Source: an uncultured Collinsella sp.
GTDB taxonomy: Bacteria > Actinomycetota > Coriobacteriia > Coriobacteriales > Coriobacteriaceae
Length of the DNA stretch: 64,000 nucleotides
Direction of reading: 5' to 3'
Assembly (NCBI GenBank): GCA_947642445.1
Contig: CANRSF010000005.1
Location: forward strand, 1-64,000
Made by a program: the position numbers and the translations under genes. This document shows positions 27,689 through 37,248 of this stretch, piece by piece (positions within the stretch are counted from its first letter, which is position 1; each line of letters opens with the position of its first letter). The notes under the pieces are model-generated. The model was not told the DNA's origin. It searched no databases and was given only the letters and a program-made list of their open reading frames with translations.

Positions 27689-28642
27689 GTGATCGTCGAA
27701 CAGTCAAGCAGCATCATCAACGAAGTGAGCCGCGCCCTGCTGGGCAAGCACGATGTGATTGAGAAGGCCCTCATGGCTATCTACGCTGGCGGTCATATCC
27801 TGTTAGAGGATGTGCCCGGTACCGGCAAGACGACGCTGGCCCTGGCGCTTTCGCGCGCGCTGGGTCTGGACTTTAAGCGTGTGCAATTTACGCCCGATAC
27901 GCTGCCCTCGGACATTACGGGCTTTACGATGTTCGACCGCGACTCCGGTACGTTTCGCTTCGTGTGGGGCGCCGTCAACTGCAACATGCTGCTGGGCGAC
28001 GAGATTAACCGTACCAGCGCTAAGACGCAGTCGGCCCTGCTCGAGGTTATGGAAGAGCGCGCGGTGACTATCGACGGGCAGACGCATCAGGTCCCGCGTC
28101 CCTTTGTGTGCATCGCAACCGAGAACCCGGTGGGCTCGGCGGGCACGCAACCGCTGCCCGATAGCCAGCTCGATCGCTTTATGGTTCGTCTGTCCGTTGG
28201 CTATCCGTCGCGCCAGGACCAGATCGATATCCTCAAGGCACGTCGCTATGCCAACCCGCTCGACGACATTAAGCCCATGGTTGCCTGCGATGACCTGCTC
28301 GATATCCAAAACTACCTGGGCAATGTACAGGTTGCCGACACGGTGCTGGATTATATCGTCCGCCTGTGCGAGGAGACCCGTAATGACGATCTTGTCGAGC
28401 TGGGCGTGAGCCCCCGCGGCATTATCGCGCTCACCCGCATGGCGCGCGCCTGCGCATTGATTCGTGAGCGCGACTATGTGGTGCCCGAGGACGTGCGCGA
28501 GGTATTTAAGGCTGTTTGCGCCCACCGTCTCGTTTTACGCCCCCAGGCCCGTATTGAATCGATTGGCGCCGCCGACATCCTCGACCGTATCCTCGCTGCC
28601 GTTCCCGCTCCGTCCATGGGTCAGGTTCGCGGCCGCTCGTAG
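27689..28642 (+). CDS. MoxR-family AAA+ ATPase
   Basis: A 317-residue chaperone-like ATPase with Walker A EDVPGTGKTT, Walker B LLGDEINRTS, sensor ATENPVGSAGTQ and an arginine-rich lid region. GTG start directly behind the hybrid kinase. MoxR proteins act on neighbouring complexes; here it pairs with a DUF58 protein and a transglutaminase-like membrane protein, a well-known combination for maturation of envelope proteins. Confidence 0.93.
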   Translation: MIVEQSSSIINEVSRALLGKHDVIEKALMAIYAGGHILLEDVPGTGKTTLALALSRALGLDFKRVQFTPDTLPSDITGFTMFDRDSGTFRFVWGAVNCNMLLGDEINRTSAKTQSALLEVMEERAVTIDGQTHQVPRPFVCIATENPVGSAGTQPLPDSQLDRFMVRLSVGYPSRQDQIDILKARRYANPLDDIKPMVACDDLLDIQNYLGNVQVADTVLDYIVRLCEETRNDDLVELGVSPRGIIALTRMARACALIRERDYVVPEDVREVFKAVCAHRLVLRPQARIESIGAADILDRILAAVPAPSMGQVRGRS

Positions 28643-28677
28643 CGGCTCGTTCGCCTTTTGCGTCCTACGTTACGCCC

Positions 28678-29850
28678 ATGATTGCCAACAAGATTACCTA
28701 TATCGCGTCCGTCGCGCTCCTGTTCGCCACGTTCGTGTTTACCGCCAATGCGGCTGCGCTTGCTGCCGCCGCGGCGTTGATCGCCATGCCCGTGATTACG
28801 GTGGCGGCGTGCCGTTCGAGCGTTGCCCTGCTCAAGCTCGGCTTTGATCTTCCCGGGTCGTGCGTTGTAAATGCACCTCTCGCATTGCGCATCACGCTGG
28901 ATCGACCGCTTATGTTTCGTGGTCGTATGGAGCTGTCGTTTTCGGTTTATAACCAGCTGACGGGAGCGCGGACAGTCTATCCCGTAAGTCTTGCCCCCGC
29001 GACGGGCAGGCCCGCTTTGTTTGAGCTGGAGCTCGATTCGACCGTCTGCGGTGCGCACACGATTACCCTTGACACCGCGCGCCTGGTCGATGAGATGGGC
29101 TTTACGTCGCTTGCTCTCGAGAATGCAGACTTTCATGGGTTGTTTACGGTCTATCCCGAGGTGCTCGACATCCAGGTTGTTCCTAACCAAAGTGATTCTG
29201 CCGGTCTTGAGGGCACGAGCTACGATCCCCATCGAAGCGGCCAAGATGCCTCCGAGGTCTTTGACATAAGGCCCTATCACGAGGGTGATGCCGTTAAGTC
29301 GATTCACTGGAAGCTGTCGACGCGTTTTGACGACATGCTGGTGCGCGAGGCTTCGCGCCCACAAGACCACGCTATTGCCATCTTGTTTGGTGCGTTTGCG
29401 TGCGATTTTGAGCACGCAAGCCACGCTGAGGTTCTTTCTGCGGTGCTGGGTTTTACCGCATCGATATCGCTGGCGCTTATGCGTCAGGGATACCATCATG
29501 TGGTCGTGGCTGCCCCCGAAGGCTCTTTGGCTGTCTATCCCGTTGATGACCGACGTGGGTTCAATAGGATGCTTGATGCTTTGACGGCAACGCCGCTTGG
29601 CCCTGCCTATCCAACATCGCACGAGCACTATGCCAAGCTCGTGGCAGCAAAGGGTATTGGCAAAACGGTGCTGGTAACGGTGGGCGTCGATGAACAGGCC
29701 TATATCGAGATAGGCCGTCTGACCGATCTATCGGTACTCCATGTGTCGGATTCGGTCGAGTCGTATAGCATCGAGCACGGAGCCAACTACATCATCACGC
29801 ATTGCCCGGTATCGAGTGATTCGGCCCGTATCAAGAGTCTGGAGCTCTAA
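28678..29850 (+). CDS. DUF58 domain protein
   Basis: A 390-residue membrane-anchored protein with two N-terminal helices (ITYIASVALLFATFVF, AAAALIAMPVITVAA). A beta-rich region follows, then the DUF58 core with FDIRPYHEGDAVKSIHWKLS and VREASRPQD. It resembles a von-Willebrand-like fold and is the partner of MoxR ATPases. It lies 35 bases after moxR and one base before the transglutaminase gene. Confidence 0.9.
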   Translation: MIANKITYIASVALLFATFVFTANAAALAAAAALIAMPVITVAACRSSVALLKLGFDLPGSCVVNAPLALRITLDRPLMFRGRMELSFSVYNQLTGARTVYPVSLAPATGRPALFELELDSTVCGAHTITLDTARLVDEMGFTSLALENADFHGLFTVYPEVLDIQVVPNQSDSAGLEGTSYDPHRSGQDASEVFDIRPYHEGDAVKSIHWKLSTRFDDMLVREASRPQDHAIAILFGAFACDFEHASHAEVLSAVLGFTASISLALMRQGYHHVVVAAPEGSLAVYPVDDRRGFNRMLDALTATPLGPAYPTSHEHYAKLVAAKGIGKTVLVTVGVDEQAYIEIGRLTDLSVLHVSDSVESYSIEHGANYIITHCPVSSDSARIKSLEL

Positions 29851-29851
29851 G

Positions 29852-32164
29852 ATGAACTTTGTGACTCTTACCTCGACGGAGCGCATCGCTTCGAATGGTC
29901 GCGTTGTTGCCATGTTCCTGTCGGTGGCTCCCGCGGTTTTATTGTCTGCGGGCTTCTGCTGCACAATTGCTCGGTGCCTGAGTGCAACGTGCATGGGGAT
30001 AATGCTGGCCGTTGCCGTTGGCGTGGCCGTTGCGCTGGGCGCTTTGGGCGTTTTGATGGCTTCGAAAAAGGCTCCCCTCTGGATTGCCTTGGCTGCGGCG
30101 TCCGTAGCGCTTTTATGCGCGCTCTTGATTCCTTCGGCACGCTGGGGCTTCTATGCGTGCGTCAATACCGTTATCGCTCGCGTCAACTCGATCTGTGAGC
30201 TGTATATTCCATTGGTGGCAGACGCCGGCCTGCTGTGTGAAGCCGTGTCGCTGGCGGTGCTCGCCGGCATGTTTGCCGGCTCACTCGCCTGGCTTTTTGC
30301 CAACTTGAGCGTTTCGTGGCCCACGCTCTTAATCATCGTTATCTGCGGCTCGGCTTCCATGGCGCTGCAGCTTGGTGATTCTGCGATGTCTATGACGCTG
30401 GGCGTTGCGGGCTGGCTTGTCCAGTGCCGTGCTGACGAGTTGCGGGGCTCTACGGTAGGTTTGCCCCAGGTTCTATTTGGTCTTGGCGGCCTGTGCGTTG
30501 CATGCGGCGTTCTCTTTGCACTGACCGTTGCCCTTGTACAGCCTCTTCCCGCGCTGTCCGCCCTGTCGGCGTCTGCCGTCAGAGCAGTCCAGGGCGTTCG
30601 ATTTGGGGACGATTCGCTGCCCGAGGGCGACCTTTCGCAAGCGGCGGACATGAACGAAGGCGAGTCCACGACGCTGTCGCTTGCCGCCAGCAAGACGCTC
30701 GGCGACGATCTGCTCATGAAGGGCTTTGTGGGCACGACGTTTGATGGCATGTCTTGGGGGCGCGGCGACTGGATGTCCTACGAGGGTGAATGGTCCGGCA
30801 TGCGTGATTGGCTGCGCCAGAACGGTTTGACGGTAGCCGAGCAGCGCGCCGCGTTTGACGCCGAGGCCGAGCGCGAGGGTGGCGAGCCTGTCGAGGCGGT
30901 TGAGATTTCGGTCGATGCGTCGGGCGCCAACCGCAGATACACCTATGCTCCCTATACGCTGCGCTCGCTGGGTAGCACTGGTGCAATGCTGACGGGCTCG
31001 ACGATTCTGAGCATGGATCTTTTGCCGCCTAAGGCATATAGCGTGATCGTCGATAACGTGCCATCAGATGACGTCATTGCAGATTCGAGCTGGCTGGCGT
31101 CCTCCAAGAGCGACTATGCAAAAAGCGAGCGGGTATACGCCGCTTTCGTTCGCGATAAGTACCTGGACCTTCCCGAAGAGGAGCGGGATGCCGTTAATAC
31201 ATACCTGTTCTCGAGCGACAGCTGGGATGCTGGGGCGAATGTTTCGGATACAGCCGTGATCAGTCGCGTGCGCACGATGTTGGCTTCGCTTGCGGGGCAG
31301 ACGGATAACCCGCCCACCTATACCGGGGCGCCGTCGTTTGTCGCGTGGTTCTTGGGCTCGGTGCACGAGGGAAACTCTGCCTACTTTGCCACGGCGGCGA
31401 CGCTTGCGTTTCGATCTCAGGGAATCCCCGCGCGCTATGTCGAGGGCTATCGGGCGGCAGATGACCAGCTAGCCGCTGCTGTTAGGTCGGGCGTGCCGCT
31501 GAACTTGACGGCTGCCGATGCGCACGCGTGGACCGAGATCTACCTTGACGGGCAGGGGTGGACGCCCGTGGAGGTTACCCCTGGGTACTATAGCCAGACG
31601 CTCGACGCCGATAAAATTATCGACGTGGGCGAGGCGTGGAGCAACGGCGCCAACGATAAGACGCTCGATGTGGGTTCGGTCGCAGGCCGGGCCAAGGATA
31701 GGCATCGTGAGGATGCGCCGGTATCGCGCGGCATCCCTGTTGTGGCTAAAGTTGGAGTCGGTCTGGCCGGCGCGGCGATTGCCATCCTGCTCGCTCTGTT
31801 CGTTCGCAGGTTTGTCTTGCGCGTTGGGCGCACGCGGGCTATCGAGAACGATGATCAGGATATATGCGTGCCGGCGCTCTACGGCTATCTTGCCCTTGTG
31901 ATGAAACAAAGCGGTGTGGACGCCTTTGACGAGACCAAGCCGCTCGATTGCCTGGATGCCTTTGCTGTGGTGTTCCCCGATATTGATCCGCGGGAATACC
32001 GCCGAGCGATTCGGCTTCATCAGGCCTATGCGTTTGGCGGCCGCCAACTGAAACCGAACGAGCTGCGCACGCTCCGGCGTTTTACCGAGCGCCTGCATCG
32101 GAGCATGCCGGCTTCGCAAACTGTTATTGAACGCTTCCGTCGCTACATGCTGTACGCGTTGTAG
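29852..32164 (+). CDS. Transglutaminase-like polytopic membrane protein
   Basis: A 770-residue protein with five or six N-terminal helices, an outside region with a transglutaminase core (about 480-610), a later helix (VGVGLAGAAIAILLALFV) and a cytosolic tail. GIPARYVEGY and DAHAWTEIYLDGQGW carry the His region. At the nucleophile position, usually Cys before xxFA, the sequence reads GNSAYFATA, so Ser replaces Cys. It may be a binding domain or a changed enzyme. The start overlaps nothing and is one base after the DUF58 stop. Confidence 0.85.
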   Translation: MNFVTLTSTERIASNGRVVAMFLSVAPAVLLSAGFCCTIARCLSATCMGIMLAVAVGVAVALGALGVLMASKKAPLWIALAAASVALLCALLIPSARWGFYACVNTVIARVNSICELYIPLVADAGLLCEAVSLAVLAGMFAGSLAWLFANLSVSWPTLLIIVICGSASMALQLGDSAMSMTLGVAGWLVQCRADELRGSTVGLPQVLFGLGGLCVACGVLFALTVALVQPLPALSALSASAVRAVQGVRFGDDSLPEGDLSQAADMNEGESTTLSLAASKTLGDDLLMKGFVGTTFDGMSWGRGDWMSYEGEWSGMRDWLRQNGLTVAEQRAAFDAEAEREGGEPVEAVEISVDASGANRRYTYAPYTLRSLGSTGAMLTGSTILSMDLLPPKAYSVIVDNVPSDDVIADSSWLASSKSDYAKSERVYAAFVRDKYLDLPEEERDAVNTYLFSSDSWDAGANVSDTAVISRVRTMLASLAGQTDNPPTYTGAPSFVAWFLGSVHEGNSAYFATAATLAFRSQGIPARYVEGYRAADDQLAAAVRSGVPLNLTAADAHAWTEIYLDGQGWTPVEVTPGYYSQTLDADKIIDVGEAWSNGANDKTLDVGSVAGRAKDRHREDAPVSRGIPVVAKVGVGLAGAAIAILLALFVRRFVLRVGRTRAIENDDQDICVPALYGYLALVMKQSGVDAFDETKPLDCLDAFAVVFPDIDPREYRRAIRLHQAYAFGGRQLKPNELRTLRRFTERLHRSMPASQTVIERFRRYMLYAL

Positions 32165-32179
32165 AGGGAGTAGGTCTAC

Positions 32180-35100
32180 GTGTTTTCTAAACAACCTCAA
32201 CATATGGCTTCGCATAAGAACGCGGCGTCGGCCAAATTAAAGGGTCCACGGAATGCGACCGAGCGTGTTCAGCATGCCGCTAAAAATATGTATCGTGCCA
32301 AGCCCTTGGCTGCAACGCGCGTTGTGGCGGTGGCGGCTTCGGTTGCTGCGGTCGGCGTATTTGGTACAGTCGCCTTTGAGTTGGCCCAGAGTAATTTGAG
32401 CTTCGACCCTTCGGGATATATCGCTGCATACAGTCACGGTGACACGGAGTCCGGCGAGGCATATCAGATCAGCCCGCTCTCGACGGATGCCGAGGCAAAT
32501 CGTCACGACGAAAAAAGCGACAGTCGGGACACGAGCGCACGCGAGCAGCAGGCTCCGCTCGATAATGCGCAGGGACAAGCAAATCTGACGGGGCAAAGCG
32601 GCACGACTGCCTATAACGTTACCGGCAACGCCGATGGAACGGGCGTAGGGGTTGCGGGCGGCTCGGGCACCGGTGCGGGCGGCGCTGGCGGCTCGGGCGC
32701 GGGACAGAACGTCCCCGTCATTAATGGGGGTGGAGCGTCTGGCGGCAATGCCGGCGGCGGTGCAGGCGGAAACGGTTCGGGCGGTAGCGGCGGTCCTGGC
32801 GGCTCGGCCACCTCGACGGCCAATTCCTACAAGTATCTTCTTCGGGACCCCGCGCCCCAAAAGGGTGCTCCTATGGGAGATACAACGTTCTTTACGCAGT
32901 TTAACGGTACAAATGGGTTGATCGATCCCCATGAGGTGCAGATTTCACCCATGGAGGATGCGATCTACGACGGACAGGTGCTCGATGCCTGGACGCTATT
33001 CTGTGCTATGGATGTCCACTGGAGTGACGACAAGGGCCTCTACTATCTTGCCTGCGCCAAGGATGAGTTTGCCACGTTTCCGTATTTCCGTATTAACTCG
33101 TGGACCAATGCCGCGGGCGAACAGAATCCGGTACTATGCTCGAGTCAGCCGCTAACGGTAAACGTCTCGCTGCGCCTGTCGCAGGATGCGGCGTGGACGA
33201 CGCGTACCGTTACCATTCAGCCGGCGCAGTCGTGCCTGTTTGTGGTCGGCCAGCCCGATTCTATGGGCCAGCGAAACGTGATTTGGAGCACGCTGAGCTC
33301 CAAGGAGAACCTGCTGAATGTCAACACGCAAGAAGCCTTTATGAAGCAGGCGGGCCACGTCGCCTCGGACGGCTACCTCAATGCCTTGTTACTGGGGTGG
33401 CGCGAGAACGAGGCGGCCGTCCCATATTTCTACACGCTGACGCCCGGTCGTCATGTGGTGGTCCCCGGCGATGTCGTGCCCATCGATCCTGCCTATAAGG
33501 TGCGCTTTCAGGGTTATGCTCTCGACGAGGACTATCGCTTTGACGACGATCCGTTCAGCTCCAATAGCTCACGCCTGCAGACGCTCGTCGACGTGGACGA
33601 GTCGGTCGTGTCGGTCAATGACGGTGTCGAGACGCTGAGTGTTCCGCAGGGCGTGCAGGCGGTCGACACCTATACCGACAGTCGCCAGCGCGAGGGCTTT
33701 GCGTGGCAGATCGACAATCTAGAGCTGCCGTCCTCGGTGTACTACGTCAACGTCAATGCGGGCTTTCAGGTGCTCGATGCCTACCGTGTCGCGTCGGATA
33801 ACCCCGTCTATGCCGCAACGGATGAGGGCATCTTAACTTCTCACGATGGCCGGGAGTATTTGGGCGTTCCCTACGATACGCGCGAGCTCGACGTTTCCGC
33901 CGATATTACCCATGTTGTCATTCCCGATCGCAATAAGCTCGATCGAGTTGTTCTGCATGCGTCCCAAGAGGGCGATTTGCCCCAGATTGACGTGAGCAAT
34001 CTGCAGGATTGCACCCTTGTCGTTGACGATGCCGTGCTGCTCGATTTTATTACCGAGCATGCGGACGAGCTGGAGAATGCCTACGGCGTTTACGTATCGC
34101 CCGCGAGTGATGCCAATGTCCAGCTCATGTACTCGCAGGGTCTGGTGTACAACATTAACTCGCGCTTTGAAGGCGATCTGTGCTATGTGCTCGACACGGG
34201 TTCCAATATTGCCCTGGTGCAGATATCCAACACCATTATGAAGGGCGCCTTTGCGGGCAACACTTCGGTGGACACGTTGGTGCTCATGTCGTGGTTTGAC
34301 GATAAGGTGACGCTCGAGGATGGCAGCCTCGCGGGCGGTTCGGTGCGGACCATCGTGTGCGCAACCGACGAGCAGGTCGCGTATGTCGAGCAGCATAAGG
34401 CTGCCGCCGGTGCACCTGATGCACGCGTAATTAAGATGAGCCTGTCTCAAGACGGATACTTGTATTATGCCAACGCCGGCAAGACGATTTTGCTGTCCGC
34501 TGCAGGCGATGGGGACGGCAATCTGCCCGCGACCTTTGACGGCACCTTGCTTACGGATGGCGGCAAGCAGCTCCAAGTAGATTCCATCGCACCGTACGCT
34601 TTCTCGGGCGATGCGGGGCTCAGGTTTGTCAATCTGGGCGAGGAGACACGCGGCATCGGCCGCAACGCGTTTGAGAACTGCCAGAACCTTCAGGGCGTGT
34701 TTATCGGCACGCCCGATAGCGTCGAGGTGGGGGCCGATGCCTTTAAGGGCTGCACGGGCCTGGGCTTTGTGGCGTCGCGTGCTAAAAAGGCTGTCTTTGC
34801 CACGTCCGAAAATCCCAATCCAGCCGGCTGCACCTGGTATGTGCCCGATGACGATTTGCAGGGCTACGACAGCCGCTTTGTCACCATCGACGGCATTTAC
34901 GATTTTGCCTGCGATGCTCAGGGCGACGACGCGGTCCTTCTCTACGGCTATTTCGATGACGATGAGGAAGGCAAGCCAAGTATCCTGCTCGGTGCACCCT
35001 CGGTGCTCAACGGTACGATCGACCTGCTGCCGAGTACGATTGAGATCTTTGGCGGCTACTCCTTGTCCGGTACCAAGGACCTGCCTGGTGCCTTTGAGGG

Positions 35101-36427
35101 AACCGGAGGCGTGTGGGATATCAATTGGGCTTCGGCTCCCAATCTGGCATATATCGATCGTAATGCCTTTAGGAATGCTGGCATCGCTGGCGACCTGAAC
35201 ATCGACCTTCCCGATAACGATATCTACATCGGTGTGTCGGCGTTCGACGGCTGTGCAAATCTTACGTCCGTATCTGTACACGCGGCAACAATCGAAATTA
35301 GCGATCAGGCATTCATGGACTGCCCGAGGCTCGCGAGCGCATCGTTTGTGGCGGACACCAATGGCGACTACGACGCAGCTACGGGTGCGGGCTCTCGGAA
35401 CTATTTGGCATCATCGGTGTTTGGCAACGATGCCAACTTTACGAACTTGACCGTCGGCGCCGGTATTGCGACGCTGGGCTATCCGTCGCCAGGCGTGGGT
35501 TTCTTCTTGGACGGCGCAACCGATGTCCAAGAGGAGGCCGGCCGCATTCATCTGTCGGTGCCCCATGGCATGGAGCAGGACTACCTTAATGCGTGGGTCT
35601 ACGGACTCGTCGGCTACGACAACTACGACGCGTATTACGGTGTCGTGGAGTTTGGCATGCTTTCCGATTGGTTCATGGGGGAGGGCCCGGAGCCGACGGT
35701 CGAGTCGATCGAGGCGCAGATGGCCAAGAATCTGTTGGAGCCCGAGAATCGCCTGCGAACCATGATGGGATTGCCGCTGGTCGAGGCTTCTACGGTTATC
35801 CAAGCGGGTAGCGATGCGACCGAGAGCCATGAATGGAAGATCGAGGACAACGGTGACGGTACTGCCACGCTAGTCTCGGCGCCGTTCGATATCAAGCAGG
35901 CCGATCTGGCGAGCGTGTTGACGGGGCCAACCGTAATCGACTCGAACGCCTTCTCGCACTGCTCGAACCTCACCGAGATTGAGCTGTGCGATAAGGTGGT
36001 CGGCATCCAGAACGGTGCGTTTAAGGGCTGTGGCGGCGTGACGGTGACGCTGCCTTCTGGCTGCCCGCTGCCGGAGTTGCTGGGCGGGATGGAGAGCGAG
36101 TCGTTTTCGTTTGGCGGCAGCGTAGTGCTCGATATTGCCGAGGCTGATCGCGAGTCGCTGCTCAAGACGTGGCCCCGTCAGATGGTGGGGGTTGCCACGG
36201 ACGACGAGGAAGCTGACTACGTCGTGAGCAAGTGGTTCGGCAATGTCGATATGGATACGTTTGAGTCGCCGACGTTCGATGTGCTCAATAGGGCCGTAAA
36301 TGAGCCCATCATGAAGTGCGAGAATCGCTTGCGCTCGCTGATGGGCATGAAGGCTATTGACGACATCAGCGAGCTTGCCGCCCCCATTGATATCAATAAA
36401 TATCCGGATTATTGGATTGCCGGCTAG
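32180..36427 (+). CDS. Large leucine-rich-repeat surface protein
   Basis: A 1415-residue protein. GTG start after GAGGGAG. One membrane anchor near residues 46-70 (VVAVAASVAAVGVFGTVAFE), then a polar stretch and a Gly/Ser-rich linker (about 150-210). Long extracellular domains follow with BspA-type LRR_5 repeats (IGRNAFENCQNLQGVFIG, GVSAFDGCANLTSVSV, IDSNAFSHCSNLTEIEL). The C terminus has two related ENRLRxxMG modules and no LPxTG anchor. Likely displayed through the N-terminal helix. It ends the kinase-MoxR-DUF58-transglutaminase operon, whose product it may be. Confidence 0.88.
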   Translation: MFSKQPQHMASHKNAASAKLKGPRNATERVQHAAKNMYRAKPLAATRVVAVAASVAAVGVFGTVAFELAQSNLSFDPSGYIAAYSHGDTESGEAYQISPLSTDAEANRHDEKSDSRDTSAREQQAPLDNAQGQANLTGQSGTTAYNVTGNADGTGVGVAGGSGTGAGGAGGSGAGQNVPVINGGGASGGNAGGGAGGNGSGGSGGPGGSATSTANSYKYLLRDPAPQKGAPMGDTTFFTQFNGTNGLIDPHEVQISPMEDAIYDGQVLDAWTLFCAMDVHWSDDKGLYYLACAKDEFATFPYFRINSWTNAAGEQNPVLCSSQPLTVNVSLRLSQDAAWTTRTVTIQPAQSCLFVVGQPDSMGQRNVIWSTLSSKENLLNVNTQEAFMKQAGHVASDGYLNALLLGWRENEAAVPYFYTLTPGRHVVVPGDVVPIDPAYKVRFQGYALDEDYRFDDDPFSSNSSRLQTLVDVDESVVSVNDGVETLSVPQGVQAVDTYTDSRQREGFAWQIDNLELPSSVYYVNVNAGFQVLDAYRVASDNPVYAATDEGILTSHDGREYLGVPYDTRELDVSADITHVVIPDRNKLDRVVLHASQEGDLPQIDVSNLQDCTLVVDDAVLLDFITEHADELENAYGVYVSPASDANVQLMYSQGLVYNINSRFEGDLCYVLDTGSNIALVQISNTIMKGAFAGNTSVDTLVLMSWFDDKVTLEDGSLAGGSVRTIVCATDEQVAYVEQHKAAAGAPDARVIKMSLSQDGYLYYANAGKTILLSAAGDGDGNLPATFDGTLLTDGGKQLQVDSIAPYAFSGDAGLRFVNLGEETRGIGRNAFENCQNLQGVFIGTPDSVEVGADAFKGCTGLGFVASRAKKAVFATSENPNPAGCTWYVPDDDLQGYDSRFVTIDGIYDFACDAQGDDAVLLYGYFDDDEEGKPSILLGAPSVLNGTIDLLPSTIEIFGGYSLSGTKDLPGAFEGTGGVWDINWASAPNLAYIDRNAFRNAGIAGDLNIDLPDNDIYIGVSAFDGCANLTSVSVHAATIEISDQAFMDCPRLASASFVADTNGDYDAATGAGSRNYLASSVFGNDANFTNLTVGAGIATLGYPSPGVGFFLDGATDVQEEAGRIHLSVPHGMEQDYLNAWVYGLVGYDNYDAYYGVVEFGMLSDWFMGEGPEPTVESIEAQMAKNLLEPENRLRTMMGLPLVEASTVIQAGSDATESHEWKIEDNGDGTATLVSAPFDIKQADLASVLTGPTVIDSNAFSHCSNLTEIELCDKVVGIQNGAFKGCGGVTVTLPSGCPLPELLGGMESESFSFGGSVVLDIAEADRESLLKTWPRQMVGVATDDEEADYVVSKWFGNVDMDTFESPTFDVLNRAVNEPIMKCENRLRSLMGMKAIDDISELAAPIDINKYPDYWIAG

Positions 36428-36432
36428 GCGGG

Positions 36433-37161
36433 TTATAAAGTGAGGCAGCCCCAGTCGATGGGGCTGCTGCCGTTTTGCTCGAGCAATTCATTGGCAGCGG
36501 AGAAGGGGCGCGATCCCATAAAAGCGGGGAGTTCTGCCGTGGCGCGGTTTGCCGAAAGCGGCGAAGGGTGTGTGGAGGCCAGGCAGAACTTGCTGCTTTC
36601 CCTGCCCGCGCCGGTCGCGGCGAGCTTGCCCTCGACCATCTGCTGGGCAAAACGGCCCCATGCCAAAAAGACGACCGGCTGGGGCAGCTGGCAGCAGCGT
36701 TCGATAATGTAGTCGGTGAGCGTGCTCCAGCCCAGCTTGGCGTGCGAGTTCGCGGCATGCTCGCGCACGGTGAGCGTCGTGTTGAGAAGCAGGACGCCCT
36801 GTTGTGCCCAGGGGGTTAGATCTCCCGTGGCGGGAATGGGGTAGTCCAGATCGGCTTTGAGCTCCTTATAGATGTTGCGCAGGCTTGGCGGGAACTTGGT
36901 TTGCGTCGCAGGCACCGAGAACGACAATCCCATGGCCTGGTTGGGTCCGTGATAGGGGTCTTGGCCCAAGATGACAACCTTGACCTGGTCGGCTGGCGTA
37001 AAGGCGAGGGCATCGAGGATGTCGTCTTGTGCCGGGTAGATGGTCTGCTCGGCACGCAGAAGGGCGATGCGCTCGAGCAGCTGGTTCGTAGTGTCACGTA
37101 CCGGCTGCGGCGCATCGCCCAACCAAGTTGCTATGTTGCGGTCGCGAGTTACAGCGTCCAT
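36433..37161 (-). CDS. ung: Uracil-DNA glycosylase
   Basis: Base excision repair enzyme removing uracil from DNA; 242 residues, family 1. The catalytic Asp is in ILGQDPYHGPNQAMGLSF, the His in STHPSPLS, and the uracil pocket in LLLNTTLTV. The gene is convergent with the LRR surface protein, six bases apart, and its 3' end contains that gene's likely terminator hairpin. Confidence 0.96.
   Translation of the reverse strand: MDAVTRDRNIATWLGDAPQPVRDTTNQLLERIALLRAEQTIYPAQDDILDALAFTPADQVKVVILGQDPYHGPNQAMGLSFSVPATQTKFPPSLRNIYKELKADLDYPIPATGDLTPWAQQGVLLLNTTLTVREHAANSHAKLGWSTLTDYIIERCCQLPQPVVFLAWGRFAQQMVEGKLAATGAGRESSKFCLASTHPSPLSANRATAELPAFMGSRPFSAANELLEQNGSSPIDWGCLTL
36445..36475 (+). terminator. 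Terminator of the LRR operon inside ung 3' end
   Basis: gcagcccc pairs with ggggctgc around agtcgat, followed by tgccgtttt. On the other strand it encodes the ung C terminus. Confidence 0.6.
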
Positions 37162-37248
37162 GGAACTCCTTTAGGGCAGATGCTATGTTGGCATCTATTG
37201 TAAAGGCGTCCAGAGACCTTTATGACGCGGCTGCATGAGGAGTGGGGT

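Noticed and set aside
33833..35281. 482-codon open frame opposite the LRR protein
   Set aside because: Antisense shadow; no recognisable motifs.
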